Origin: Syngnathus acus | Taxonomy: Eukaryota > Chordata > Actinopteri > Syngnathiformes > Syngnathidae | Direction of reading: 5' to 3' | Assembly: GCF_901709675.1 (NCBI RefSeq) | Contig: NC_051106.1 | Coordinates: 9,000,001 to 9,064,000 of the forward strand | Length of the DNA: 64,000 bases | Part shown: one piece after another, positions 10,801-25,300 of the stretch | Numbering within the stretch: the stretch's first letter is position 1 | How the letters are laid out: each line of letters starts with the position of its first letter | Translations under genes and position numbers: made by a program | Notes under the pieces: generated by a model | The model's input: the letters and a program-made list of their open reading frames with translations, nothing else | Database searches by the model: none | What the model was told of the DNA's origin: nothing

Positions 10801-13200
10801 TTTCATCTGGCCTCATTTGGTTTCTGTCTCTTCCCTCCCTTCCTGTGGAACTGATGCCTGGTTAACATCTTGTAACATTTTCCGCCATCACCGTTTTACT
10901 ACTCTATTTTTATTTGTTAAATCTTGCATTTCCAACTTCACTCATCTTCAAATGTAGACTGGCTTTGGCGAAAAGTCTTGAGGCAACTGCATTTTTATCC
11001 TTAGTCCCGTGAAATTTCAGCTTCCATGTTGCCAGAAACGGCATTCTTCCTGTTGTCCACCAGGGGGCAGTGATGCTCCCTGCTTAGGCCCACAGCGTTG
11101 ACATTACCTGCCAGCTCTCCCAATGTCAAGAGTGTGACACTTAATCTCAAGTGTCTCCTCCTGGCTTTGTGGTATTACCTTCCTTTTTGTCCCGACTCAC
11201 TGACGGAGCGGCGACCGGGATTAACCTCTCTTCTTCGCCATCGTCAGATGAGGACAAAAGTGAAACGGAGAATGCAACGCTGGGAGTGTGGTCCTCAGAA
11301 AAGTTTGTTGCTGCTCTCCCTTGCATGAGAATGCAGCCTTTGAAGGTCACACAAGAGTTGAAGGATGCGGTATAGTTTCCATCATTGCAAATCAATTGAG
11401 GTAAAATCCTGAGACTGATTGCATTAGTGTGCACCCCTGCATAAGTGTGCACCCCCTCATAACTGGAATCTAGTTGTCTTCTTTGGACTCCCTGCATTTT
11501 GCTCCGCCCCAGCAGCCAAGAGCGCCCGATCCTCCGCTGAATAAGTTAAAATGCAAAGAGATTGCATAATTGGGCAGAAGGCGAATTTCAAAGCCAGATC
11601 ATCCAAACATGCCAGAGCTTTGCTTTTTAAAATCAAACCCCAATTCCGAACTTGCTATCCATTCATCTTCCACTGGCTCAGCTGAAGGAGTGTGTTTGCA
11701 ACGCTTAACTTTTAATATTAAGGTCGACGTCACCGGGCTTTGAAAATGGAATCCATGAGGGGGACTTTTAACATCTGGCACCACTTATTGACATCAATAT
11801 GCGTCTCTTTTCTAATCACGCAAAAACTCGCCACGCGTATACTCACTCCAGCTGCCTTCTCTTTGCTCGGCCTCATTCTGGATAATTTTTGGCATTTGGA
11901 ACTTGATGAATCCCAGCAAGAAGAAGGGGTTACATGGTGTTAGTGTTACTTGGTGGTACCTGCTTGCAATGGGGGGAAAAAAACAAAAAAACTCCCCCAC
12001 TAGCGGAAGACAGTACTTTACATTCCAGCCGGACTTTTTTTTTTTCTAAGGATACCGTAACTCTACGGGTCACAGTTAAAGCAGTCATCCCTCCACATCC
12101 GAATCCCCTCAAATAGCGTTTAGGCTGTGCAGCTTATGTGATTTAGACTCAATGTCAGCGTGACAGCAGAAGAGCAAAACCGCCTTTTTGCTTCACGGCG
12201 GCTGCGTGCCACAACTGGACTGGAGTTGTGGAAGGTATGCATTGCTGCGTTTGGTCGGAACACGACTAAATAAGTCTGACAAATTCGAATTTTCAAATGG
12301 CTACTTAAATCCAAAATGACTGACTTTGCTCTTTTCAATAAGACTTTTGACATGTTGGACCATCTAATGGCTACTGAGAATCAAAATCGCTTCTTTTTCT
12401 TTTTTTGTGGCTCTACTCATCTCTTAGAGAGACATGGGGGGGTATCCACCCTTTTCCTTACAAGAAAAAAAAAAAAGCAGAGCAGCCAACCAGGAGACTG
12501 TCCACCTGTTTACATATGCAGGCCTCTCAGACAGATGTTGAATAATTCATCCCTGCGGGCGGACGACATGCGCCTGTATTTGGGTTACGCTTCTGCGATG
12601 TGCGCGCGCGCGCCGTTATCCCTACCCAAAAAAATCCTAGGCTACTTTTCAAGAAGTAGGACACAAAAGGAGCATCATTTTGCTTTTTATGATCTTCACA
12701 GCCAGCACATTCTCCCATTTGATAACAAACCTGCAAATCAAATATGGCTGTTAAAGTCCATTTGAAATAATCTTTTTGGGTATGCTATGTGGCATATCAT
12801 AAATTATTTTTTATTTCGTTGTTGTCTTGATTGTCCTCCAATTGTGGAATGACCCATAAAAGTGATGGAGAGTTTTAAGCAGGGCCGTATATCACCTGAC
12901 TGGCGACGAGGTGTTCTGGTGACTCCCCCCTCGTCCACCCCCTGCTCTCTCAGTGTCTGGTGCTTTTATGGCGCCGCGTGTTTTTACACCCGGCTGCATG
13001 CGCCGCCCTTTTTGGACCCCCATTTGGACAGTGCGGGCCGCGCTCCATCCATGCGTCAGGCGCCACCGCTCTCGCTCGCCATCCATCTTCGCCTCAGCTT
13101 TCAAATAGGCTGAACTTTACGGTGCGTCTTAAAAACGCCTTCGGTAACGGCGAGTGGCGCCGGAGCATTGGACGGCTAATTCTTGCTCTATGGACACATC
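10801..13200. other. Intergenic region between ptbp1 and efna2
   Basis: No gene is supported. The stretch holds a CTCF-like site at 11057-11072, short direct repeats of the TGTGCACCCC type near 11430-11455, a run resembling a decayed reverse-transcriptase motif near 12316-12380, and A/T homopolymers. The short open frames lack splice context or family similarity. Confidence 0.7.
11057..11072 (+). promoter_or_regulatory. CTCF-like motif between ptbp1 and efna2
   Basis: The 16 bases CCACCAGGGGGCAGTG match the vertebrate CTCF core consensus (CCASYAGRKGGCR) at every core position. The site lies 275 bp past the ptbp1 poly(A) signal, between two genes likely to be regulated differently. Binding is inferred from the motif only. 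Confidence 0.6.
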
Positions 13201-13868
13201 ATTAGGTACACCTCTGGTTTCCAGTCAAAGTCGAAAATGAAATGTGCAGTAACGCCAGTCAGCCGTCAGGGGGCGTGACGCAGACTTATGCCTGCTTCCG
13301 TCGCAGACAAATAAGTAAGAGGAAAGGAGGGGGGGGCGTGGATGTTGTTGTGGTGGTGTGAGAGCGAGAGCCTCTCACACACGCGGAGAGGGAGAGGTGG
13401 AAGGCTGCGCGGTGCGGGGAGCCTTTTTGGACGCGGTGGATTGTACGTGCGTGGGCAGCGAGGATGCGAGGAGTTGGGAGGCATATTCGCTGGATGTATC
13501 GCAGCATGCTCTTTGCAGCGTGCACCTGAACGCCGCCGGCGTTGCTGCTGTGCTGGAGCTCCCTTCCAAACGAAAGAAAAGCTTCGCTCCCCGCCTCTTT
13601 TAACGCGTGATGCTGGGAGAAAAGTTTGGGAAGATACGCAGACGAAGCCACTCCTCGGCAAGACCAGCACAAGAGCCCCGTGTGAGTACCCCACGAGCAC
13701 CGCGCACTCCTGCCGCTCCTTCCACTTACTTCAGCGAGACTCTTTTAACTTTCCAGGATGACTTGAGGAGTCGTCGCTGAGGATTCAAGCAGCAGCCAAG
13801 ACGACAGAGCGAGAAGATAAGACGAGGGTGGGAAAAAAAGCCTCCAGAAAAGAGAGCGAACCTTCACC
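13200..13868 (+). promoter_or_regulatory. efna2: efna2 promoter and 5' UTR region (GC-rich)
   Basis: This GC- and CpG-rich interval precedes the efna2 start codon. It carries G-rich GC-box-like runs near 13326-13340 and a gagaggga-type purine tract near 13380-13400. The local change in base composition marks it as a CpG-island-type promoter with a long 5' UTR. The exact start site is not visible, and an additional 5' UTR intron cannot be excluded. Confidence 0.45.
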
Positions 13869-13993
13869 ATGGCAGTCAAGTGCGGAGCGATGGAGGTGCT
13901 GATCCTGGCTGCGCTCTCGTGGATGTGCGTGTGGGCCGAGGAGAAGATCATCTTTGACAGGCACTCCGTCTACTGGAACAGCTCCAACCCCAA
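13869..13993 (+). other. efna2: efna2 coding exon 1 (signal peptide)
   Basis: ATG in a CACCATGG Kozak context. The exon encodes [18 protein letters not shown] and continues to SSNP, with two bases of the next Lys codon before a GTGAGT donor. It supplies the signal peptide and the first beta strand of the ephrin fold. Confidence 0.9.
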
Positions 13994-16275
13994 GTGAGTG
14001 CGCCGTTGGCAGCTGGTGCGCATGCGCCTGCTTAATTACCGCTAATTAGAAGGAATTTTGGGCGCACACTTTCATTGGGGTAGGACAAAATTCTTGTTTT
14101 TTCAAGCCAAGAGGAGGAATTCAAAGAATTTTTTAGAAATGTTACCGTCATTAAAAAAATAATTAAACATTTATGCTAATTAGGATCAACCCACACTTCA
14201 TTTCTGTACTAGTAGACATTTTTTCCTCGACTGTGGCATAATGTAAAAGTAAAATCATATTTTAAAAAAGTAAGGAGTAAAAAAAATAGACCTGTTATAA
14301 TGAAATTTAATTTAATTTTTTACTTGCGGTTCATATTGCACACTTCAGGTAAGGCATCGGACAATTCAAATCGGGCGTGTAGGCGACAACAAATATTTCC
14401 CATCACATTTGATGATATTTTTATTTAAGCAATTTAGTAATTTCGCATGTCTTTATAGTCCCAATGCCTACGTCTTTCTTCACCTTATGGCTTTATCTCT
14501 CGGTGAAGCAACATGTGGCTCAGTGTGCAAAATTATTTTATTCTCTCTATTCCAAGTAATTGGCATCAACGACATAGGCGAAACCAAAACGACAACTCGT
14601 GGCTGTTGTAAATGAAAAACAGTCATGCATTCCTATTGTCACCTGCAGTTGTGATTTGAACAGGCCGCTGCACTGGGCGTGGCTTATTTTTCCACCAGCC
14701 ATAGAGGCAGTTGCTATCGAACCCCATGAACTCTGCCTAGTGACAGCTGGCAACAATCGCGTCTTGTCGAATGCCATTTTGATGGATGAGCTTGACCTTA
14801 CAATACCTTCCGCTAACAACCCGGGCTAAACTTACCTTCCCACTTAAAACAATATAACTAATTCTCATGGTTAAGCTGTATTAGAACTTGATTTTAATCA
14901 AAACAAATGTATGTTTGATCAGAAAAATGTAGAAATCAAGCAACGATGAGCCCCTGATGGGTTGTTGTTTTTTGAGCTTGCACTTGTGTCTGTGACTACA
15001 TCACTTCTCCACTGAAGCCCTCTCAAATATTTAACAGGCAAGGGGAGAACATTTTCTTCCTTTCTTGCTCTCTGTCTCCCTCTCTTCTTTTCCTCTCTCT
15101 TCACTCTCCTTTTTCCCCTTTCTCACACACGAATGCGCGTGCACATAACGCAAACATCAGCGGCTATGTTGAAGCTATATTCACGGTTGCCGGGGGAGAT
15201 GTTATTCCGTTGGGTGGTAAGGTAGAGGGGGTGGGGGGCATATCAAAAATGCATTGCAATGAATCAGGACTGTGGCGCTGGCTTCACTGGCTTCCTCCTT
15301 GTTTGCTTTGTGTCCATTCAAGACATTGATGGTGCATTACCCACACGACTATTTATATACACGAACGCCACTATGGATTTTTTTTTCCTTTTCCCCTCCG
15401 CATCTCGGCGTGCTGGATGTCACTCGCGTTCTTGTTGCTGTGCGATGCTTGTGTTACGGAAATGCACGTGGTCCTTTCAAGCCGGTGGAATACTTCATAT
15501 TGGGCAAAGTTGTTGGAGTTGTGGTGGGGAAGCCAAGTGTATTGTGAAAATAAAATAGTTAAAAAATATATTACAAGGGACTTTTAGTAATACAATTAGC
15601 CTGCAGTGTGCAAAGTGTGCAAAATGGCAAACCTATGTAAAAACTGCCACATTTGAACATGAGTGGGAATGCATTTTTTTTAAATCCAAAATTTGATCAA
15701 AACAAAGTATAAAGGATCAATTATAGTGATTGGAAAATTATTTTACACACATAGGCTACACATTTGCCCAATTGAAAATTACTTTGATTGCTCTTTTAAT
15801 GCAAGATTTTAGAAGGCAGAAAAAAAGCTTAAGAAAAATCAAATACAATTTTAAAGAGTCAAAAAATACAGGTGAACAAAATGGCAAAAGTTTGTTCCAT
15901 TGAAAAGCATTGGAAATGCTATTTTCGAAACACAAAGAAGTAAATAAATATTCTATTATGATTATAATGAGGGACCTGGATGGGAGGGGGCGTGAGGTGC
16001 TCTCCATTTAATTTTAAGATCTGCTCAAATAATCCAATTCAAAACATTCAGGAGGCTTTCAGTCCTTCACACAATCCCATCCATACATTTTGCCGCTGTG
16101 ATGTCATATGCATGTGACATCATCATCATCTCAATGTAGCGCAACAGCACAGCTGTGCCATATAGAAAGATGCGGGAGTGAAACACTCGTACACACTGAC
16201 TGGAGGCTGCAAGATGTAGGTCACACACCCACACAAACATCCACACACGCTGTCCATTCAGGTTGCATTTTCTTC

Positions 16276-16322
<47 letters not shown>

Positions 16323-19300
16323 GCCCATATACAAAAAAGAAGCTTACAGGTTATGGGGCTTTGTTCAGCCTGAGGAGCTAATGTGCTCACAAAAATGGCT
16401 ACTTTGACACACACACACACACATGGGCCAGCTCATTGGTCCAGAAGCAGCATCTCGTCTAATCCCCCTCTTTCTCCTTCAAAAAGGCGCCCCACCCCAC
16501 CTCACCCCCTCCCGTCCGTCTTTGTTCCCCGCTCGCGCTTCATCTCGACCGTCTTTGAGGACGAGCGCCCCGTCGTTCTCCGGGATGCGCCCGATCTCCT
16601 TGAGATTCGTGTGCGCGCACAATGGTTTGTTTAGTCAACTGCAGAGAGGAGCAGGTGTTTCCAAATGCTGACCTCTGACCTATTTGCGGCTCCCTATTTA
16701 CAATTTGTCATTTTCTGTTGAACCTATTCTCAGCAGTTCATTGAAAAACACATAATAGCCTTGGATAATAGAAAAGTAGTCATTGTTGTGAAGAAAGTAC
16801 GTCAGAAGTGGTAACATGGGCGAAGGAAAGCAAAATGTGAGCGTTTAAATCGAAACTCTTTGAACGGGTTGAGAAACGCCACAACATTGGTATTCGCTGA
16901 CTCAGCTTTTCTTTTTGCGTATTTAGGGTGTGTTACAAACTTGCTCGCCACTGAATTGGATTCGGCAAGACAAATGCGAGCTGGACTCGAAGGATTAGCG
17001 CCCATCGCACGAAGGTTCACACAAGTTGCAGCCAAACCGAGCGGAAATGTCTGGAAATGAAAGGAAGATTACCGCGGCGAGAAAGCGCTTAAAAGCGCAC
17101 GGCACGACGGGCCCGGCAGGGGGTCGTCCGGGAACAGGTACGAGGGAGGGGTGGACACAGACAGGAACCGTCTGGAGTGAGAACATTTGAAAGTGTTTGA
17201 AATGTGGCTCAAATGTCGTTGATGTGAATCAACAATTGTAGCCACTATTTGGCAAGATCAGTGTGATCCGGAACAGGAGCGCTATAAAACTCATTTTTCT
17301 CATATGCTAATGAGGCTAATGAGGCGGGATCAACATATGTTGTGCCTTATCACAACCTTCTGGTCCCCCCCTCCGGCCGGTGTATTAATCTCACCTCCGC
17401 TTTAATCCCAAATTTAATCTAAACGCCACTCGAAGGTTTTTTATTTAAGGCCTTTCAGTCATAGCAGCCATTGTCTCATTGTTAGCGGCGTTATTAACAT
17501 GCGCATATCGTATTAAAGTGGGTACAACAAATCCCCAAAGTCAGGCCCAATTTTGTTTGTTTTGAAATGCGAGCGACACGATTGTCAAAGCTAAGAAAAT
17601 GAGACACTATCTCAGAATCTGGTTATTCATTTTTCTTGTCTTTGTTATATTTTATTGTACAGACACCAAAGTCTTGCCTTGACGGACAAATTAGAGTGTG
17701 GCGATACATAAAACAAAATATGTCCTTGCTTCACATTTTCGCATCCTGAAATGAACTTTTTTTGCCCTTTCATGTCGAATTCTGTCGGGTCACGTTGGCG
17801 TACAAGCTAAATCCAGCCTTGAGTTGTTGTTATTTGGGTTCATTTGAATAATTGATGAAACGTTGTTGAGGGGCGGTGCATTTAAAAAAAAAATATATAT
17901 TTAAAACTGACGGAGGGCGGAGCATTCTCAGAACATCGTCGGTATTCCCGCGTGTCCTTCCTGACGCGGCGCACGTTCCCTTTGATGAAAATCGAGGTTA
18001 ACTTGCCACATTCTCTGTCTTTGCTCGCTCACCCGCCCGCATCCTAATCCTCTCTCTCCCGCAACATTTGACGAGGCTGTAATGACGGCGCTGATGTTTA
18101 TGGAGATGACGCCGATAAGCGTAATGAAAACAGAGCGCGGATTAATGCCGCTGATTAAAATGTTGATGTGAGAACAGAGCGATGCTATTGATGCTCGCCG
18201 ATCATGCCGGCCGCCAACAAGTTGGCAGTTTGAAATGATCTGTCCATTCAACTGAATGGAAATGTCATTAATCTGTTCCAACACACCTCAAAAAATAACC
18301 CAAAATGTGGAGATTTTTTTTAATAAGAAAAATAACACTCCACACTATTGTACTTTACAAAAATACAATTAATCGGCTAATATGAGCTCTTTTAAAATTG
18401 GCAAAAATGTCATCTGGGCCCTAAATTAAAATTCATCCACATCGCTTGACATGTATGGATTGTACCAGCCATTTATTAGTAGTGTCTTGAGAAGGGGCAT
18501 ACGATACGGCTTTTTCTATTGAATATATTTTATATGATTTATACAGTATATTATTACTGGCCAGTATTTGGCAAAATTTGGTCGGATTTTTACAAAGTAA
18601 TTTTATAACTAAAAGCAGAAAAAAGTCTACTTTGCAGTGATCCGTGCGTAGTGATCGATGACAGCTTTCATAGCGACGCTAAAATGACATTAAAGACAAT
18701 GTGATTACACATTTTCACATGATTGAGAAGGCCACGAGAGAAGTGTGTGTGTGTGTGAGTGGATGAGCGGGAGGGAAGGGGGGGGGCTCCGCTCCATTAA
18801 AGATTCTCCCTGCCTCACCATCTCCCTGCGGAGCAGGCAAAGAGGGAAGATGTGAGCACATTATTAGTTTTTTGGCAGCTTCCATTGGAAATAGAAAATG
18901 AGATTCTTTGCTGATGAGATTGAGACGTCATCCAAATACTCTCTTGGAGATCCACTCCGGTGAACTCCAGCATAGTCGAGGTTCAGATGGTTGGGTATTG
19001 GCAAATTTTCTATTCACCTTATTTTGGGTGGCTAGGTATCATTTCTTACATATTTTACAGGTGGTGGTCTCCTAAATGAGGTCAGAGATCAATGCGTGTT
19101 CCGAAAGTGCTCCCAAAACACAACGGGGACGGAAAGCGGCGTGAGACTCGCAGGTGGTTCTCGCCGTGACGGGATCGACTGCGGAATCGACGGGGGGCCT
19201 CCGAGCGTCGTCGGGAGCTCTGCTGCATACTCGTCGTTTGATCAACTTCAAACGGGGCGCGCTTCCTATCTTTTCCGAGTCGGGAGAGGAGCGAGTGTTT

Positions 19301-22300
19301 CCTGCAAGCATGCCCACGTGTTTGTGTGCGTGTGTGTTTGCTGACAAAAGCGTTCCGGGTGTTTTTGTTAGTGTAAAATGGGTCAAATCCAAAGACGCTC
19401 ATGAGCTGCGCTACGCACTTGACTCCAGTGAGTGAGGACTGCAAGTCGAGTCAAAAATGTTCTTGACAATCTAATCGAGGCAGCCCCACGGGTCTAAGCA
19501 CAGTATTGTGATTCAAATTGCGTTTTTGGAATATGAATGAAGCAGAAAAATTCACCCCGCTCGTTTTGAGCCATCTCAAAGGGTGGCGGCCATTTTGTCT
19601 TGTCCTGCCACTTGTTGTTGACTGAAAATGACATCACAGTGCCTATAAGGCCCCGGGGAATTTTTTTTTTCCATAGAATAAGATTTACATCCTCATCATT
19701 ATAGACTAAAATGACTGCACTTAATATAAATTATAAATTCATAATAAATGAATATACGTCAGAGTGTAGCACTGGATGTCACCTAACCTCAAATGTTACT
19801 TTTCGCATCTTTGCATCTTCCTCATCATGTCTTTTCTCTCCACTCTTACACCTTCTTATCTTTTTTTTTTCTTTTGGTTTTGATGTGGTCGGCACTTGTG
19901 GGCCTTGAAGATCTGCAGCTCCAGAGAGCTCATTAATTCCATCAACGCGGACGAGTCGCCGGGAACGATGTAGCTGGAAAGCAAAAAAAAAAAAAAAAAA
20001 ACCCCAATCCGGCTCGCCCCCCTGCAGCCTGTTCATGCGCGTTACAGACGACCGCCACTTTCATTCCCTTCCTTCACGTGTACGTGGCGTGAAGGTGAAT
20101 TATGGCTTGTGCACGTCATCATGAGATCAAAACTATGCACGTGCGTGCGTCTAGAAGAAGAGAATCATCTTTGATGTAACTACAAACGCCGTCAAAATTA
20201 ATTAAATTCAATTTCTACTATAGTAACAATTGCCTTGAACACATCAGGGCAACAAAAGTTTTTTTGCACTCAATTTTGTGACGTCAGTTGAAACATTAAT
20301 ATTTTTTCAGTACCGGCGTCACGTGACCAAACGGAGCACCGTCCAAATAAAGCAACTAAAGGGCCCCTCCCAATTATTTGCCCGCCGAGAAAGCAAATCT
20401 CGCGTATTTCTCGCCAACCAGGAAAGTTCTGGAATAATCCAATTCCAATAGCTGCGGGCAACATGCACCGTGGATCAAATCCGTGACGGGACGGGCCTTC
20501 TCGCTCACCCCAAGGCCACACTCGTGGCCAAAAGCTGCCTTTTTTTAAAAATTTTTTTTAGTACATGCAAATGTTCAGCAGCAAAGATTTTTTTTCTTCA
20601 GGCATTTTTTACTTTATCAGTGGAAATTCATCCGTCTATTTTTGCTCTCTGGGGATTTTACTCATTCATATGTCACGTTAATCTTAATAGCACAAGACTT
20701 TCTGGTTTTTGTGGGTCTACTCTTGATAGACATGCTAAGTGTCAATGGCTACATTTTCCAAAAATGTTGGAACCCTGAAAAGAGATGTCCACTTTCTCAC
20801 AAAATGGCCGACTTGTTGTCTTTTCGAGGCAGACCCACAAAAAAATGATTGTTCAAAACCTTTCGGATGAATTTCAGTTTGTGCGCGCTTGTGCTCGATC
20901 CAGCCGTTGATTTTTCGAACTGCCGTTTGTCTCCCAAAGTGTCTTTATGTATCAATTTCAAGGAGCTGATGAAACACTCGTGCAAAATAGCGACTCGCTT
21001 TGTCGGCCCAGATCCCACAAAATGATACACAACGCCTCTCATCTCAAGTGGAGAAAATCACCAAGCTTCTTAAGTTTACTTTGCATTTTCATTTGGAGGG
21101 TGTTGGTAGTTTTAGCGTGCAACACACTTATTTCTCTTTCCTTTACTTCCCTACCATCACACTTTACCATGAAAACTTAAATATTACATAACATGGAAAT
21201 GTCACTTCACATTATTTCATATGTGGTGAAAATTGGGGAGGTGGATGTGCATCCCCGAGGAGCACAGTGTGTTCCACCTGGAAGCTTCCACTGTAAAGTT
21301 ACAAGCGGCTTGTTTCAGTGACAGTGACGGACAGCTCGTCCCACCCACTCCCATAGCACCTTGTCGCACCTTGAACTGTTTGCTCTCTCGCTCTCTCTCT
21401 CTCTCACTCTTGGAGAGATGCAAACTCTTTGAACTGCGAACCAAAATGCATCGCGGCAAGATGTTGCTGGGTTCCATTCCAGCTTCCAAAACACACACAC
21501 ACACTCGCTGGTGTTGAGATGATGGACAACTCATCACTCCCCCCCCCCCCCCCCCCTGGTTGCAATAACATGTGATATGTCAGGATTGCATTATCTGATG
21601 CTCCTCGTCCTCCTCCTCCTCTGAGCTCCTTCGCGCCCATCGCCTCTTCTCCTCGCCTAATGCAGAGAGACAGAGAGGATGTATAATTCATGGACCCCTC
21701 TGCCAGTGCACTGTGAGTGTGTGTGTGTGTGTGTGCATGCCCAGCGTGGCTCGTCAGGCCAGAGAGACAAACCTCGGCAAGAGTAGCGGAGCGGAAAGAA
21801 CAGGTCGTCTTTACGTGTGCGTGTGGGTGCGTGCGCGTTTACATGACTCCTGTATAGGCGTGGTCGCCGTATATGTTTGAGGACGTTGCTGCTGGGTTAA
21901 ACGAAGCAAGGGTGTGTTTGTGTTGAGTCGCTTTCAGCCCCTTGTGTGACGTGCACGCGCTCCGCTTACGAAACTCTAAAAGCAGGCCAGCCAGCGATTT
22001 TGTTTCGTTTGTCTTCTGCCACAGAAGGGCACAAAACGAAAAAGTGTGATGATAACCCTAGAACAGGAAATGCATTTTTTTTGGGATGAATCTTTGAAGA
22101 GAAAACGCAACTTATTTGACAGAAAAAAACAACAACACATGTACAAAATCAGACTTGACGGTCACACCCACCAAATATCATGTTGCTAAGTGACACTGTC
22201 TTCAGGGACAAAATTTTCAAATTAGGGTACAAGAAAAAAACCTCAACTGAATGGACTAATCCAAAACACGAGACTTAAAAGTGACTGCCGTGATGCTTTT

Positions 22301-25300
22301 TACGCGACGACATGTCCTTTAATGTGAAATGGTAGTCATACGTGCAGCGAGCAGTATAACGCAGGGGACGTGTAACGCTATAAAAAGGACAAATGGCACT
22401 AAAAGCAGGCTAGCGCTCGTCTTAAGAAGTACGCTAGGAGGAGGGAAAGGCTAAAGGCACGAGCCGAGAAGAGAACATGCAGGGACAAAAGGATGAAGAG
22501 GGAGGGCGGGCGAGGCGAGGCGGGGGGCTACGCCAGGCTCACTTGCTTCCAATGGGTGAGTGAACATCAAGAGCAGTCAGTTCATGCGAGTCCACGTCAG
22601 AAGAAGAGTGCAGCCTTCCTTACATGCCGCACTTTATCCACTCGCCCCGTTTTACTTCCTTCGATATGCTTGTAGTCAGCTAACTTCATCTGTGAGACAC
22701 GGGGGAGGCCGGCCGGGGTTTGAAATTAAAGAGGAAACCTGAGCTTGCTGCTTTTAATAAACACCGCCAGGACTTTTTATGATAGCGTTCGTTGTTCTGA
22801 GTCACACTTTGCTCCACTGTCATGTGGTGTTCCACAAGGTTCAATTTTAGGGCCCCTGCTGTTTTCATCATAATCTTGCTCCCTGTGGATTCCATCTCAC
22901 GTCCCCCGTGGAGTCTAACTCGGAGAGCCCAGATGCTTTGTGGGACATGTAGTCGATATGCAGTTGACTCGAATCTCACCTCGTATACATTTGCCACGTA
23001 TTTGATATTTTTAAAAAAGTGTCGGTGCTTCTCCGCAATGCAGCAAGGTTAGCCAGCTCAAACGCCTGATCCCGTCACGTCTTCACGCGAACTCTCCCGT
23101 CGACGCCTCTCCATCAAACCTCTCGCCGAGAGGAGTGTTGATTCGGGGGTGGCGATGTGCTCACAGATGAATGGAAGTGATGGGGGGGGGGGGGGGCAAT
23201 CCTTGCCTCGCTCCGCTGGGAGGTCTCCTGTGTTCCTCTAGACCTTTTGAGTCAGAGTCTTCTGCCACAACAGCTGTCAACCACCTCAGACACTTTATCA
23301 CTCCACGTTTCCTTCTGCAGCACTTTGCACTTTATTAGCAGGGATGCTTTTATTGGTGCAAGTAGATGATCCAATTAAAAACCCGCATTTCAATTTAATA
23401 GACTCCGTTTCACCCCTTTTTGGTTTCTACTCTACATTAGAATTAATATTAACCTTCCACTTAGCTTGCTGCTAGAATTGACCCATTTAATTGCTATTAT
23501 TTAAATTTCCTTTGCGATCCAAGAGCTCGGGGGGATGTCGGTGTAGAAAAAGGAGGTCATTCCTTAAAATGTTTCCTTTTTTCTGAAGGAAAAGTAAAAT
23601 GCAAGGTTGTGCCAAAAGATTGTGTGAGCACTTGGTTTGGCTGTCACTTTGAGCCTCATTAGCTACGCTTTAAGTTAAATCAATACACAATACACACGTT
23701 CGCACACGGCCTAGGCAGCCGGAGGAATCAGTCTTCGGCAGTGTCCAATTCTTTTAGAAGATGGAGTTGTGTAGAACTTGTGTGTGTGTGTTTTGCTTTA
23801 GGGAGTGAAAGAGGCATATAATGAGGTGGTGCAGTTAACAAATGCTGTTGCTTATTCGTCGATACCCTTTTTTCTTCAGTTGTTGTGCGTGCGTGCGTGT
23901 GTGTGTCGACAAAAAGTGAAACCTCTCAGGTCATAAATTTCAGGAGGAGAATCCACTTTCATTTTGTCAGCATTCTGAAATTCTTCCCGCAGGAAATAAC
24001 TGGAATTTAGAAATAATAAGATGCAGCACCGTCGTAAAAAGCTTTATTAGTGTGCGCCGCTAGTATGAACAGGCTAAGTTGTGTCTAACAAAGGTTAGGC
24101 CTTTTTTTTTTTTTTCCCTTATGTGGTCACGGCTGCATTATAGATTCAGCATTGATAATCTTGCCAACTGGAATGCGTTTTTGGATGCATATGTATGTAG
24201 CAAGCTCTCACTCATATTGAATATGCTGCAATTAGCCAGCGGATTGGATGTAAAAGATCTAACGGCGGTTGACCCGCGTCGACAGCTTCCGCGCGCCATA
24301 AAAAATGCATTTGCCGCCACCGCGCTATTTATGGTGTGCAAAATAAGTTACGCAAGACATGCTAGTTTGGAAGCGCTCTGGAGATGTGCCTTCATGTGTG
24401 TGAGTGTGTAATGCAATGCACCAGCAGCGCTTGACTGCTAAAGAGCTGGAAAGCCTTAAATCAATACAGCTAATGAGAGTCTTAGAGCGAGGATAGAAAG
24501 GCGTTCAACCCCGCCACCTTCCTCCTCTTTCTCTTTCTTCTTCTTTGCTGTAAGATGGCGGCGAACTGAATTCGCTTCACAGCAAGCAGCAGTTTGGCCG
24601 AGTGAACGCACGCTCAAGATGCTAAAAAGTTGAGGACTGAAAGAAACTTTTAGACCGCTATATTAACACGCTGGAGAAATAGGTAACAAGTAGCATCTAT
24701 GTAGCCGTGTAGCATGACATAAATAAGAGAGATGCAGCAACACATGTAGACCGACAATATAACAGTACTCACAGCCATATATTCTTTATCCTCATATTAC
24801 TGCAGATTACGGAGTAACATTCAGAAGTTGTGGAAATTCTTTGTCTGCATGACTGCATGAATTTGTTTTCTGCAGTTTTATGCAAAAAACAAGAATTTTG
24901 ATTGAAATTGAGTTAATTAATTGTATTCTAATTTCAGTTCATTTGAAGTATTACCCTACCCGACAAACTGGCAATTTAAATGATTACAATTTAAGATATT
25001 GTGTGAAAGAGAATTTTAATCAAACTTTTTTCCTCATTCATTCTTTGTTCATTTACCGGTTTATATGAAATATATTGACCATGCAAGGGACAAAAAGGAA
25101 GCCCATAAATAGAAGAAACTTAAAAAAAACAAAAAAAATCAAAGTTAAATGACTTTAAATGAATGAATCGTCAAATGTACCCGGGCAGCAGCGTAATATT
25201 CCATGCGGAGACTTTTTTAAACGGACCGGCCGGCTTTTAGGCTTTAATTTAATGTAGCTCGCTGCTGCGTGGAAATCAATGGCTTCTAATTGCACTCGCA

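Noticed and set aside
13266-13761. Several overlapping open frames upstream of efna2
   Set aside because: They lie in a CpG-rich promoter and 5' UTR where stop codons are rare; none has a family match.
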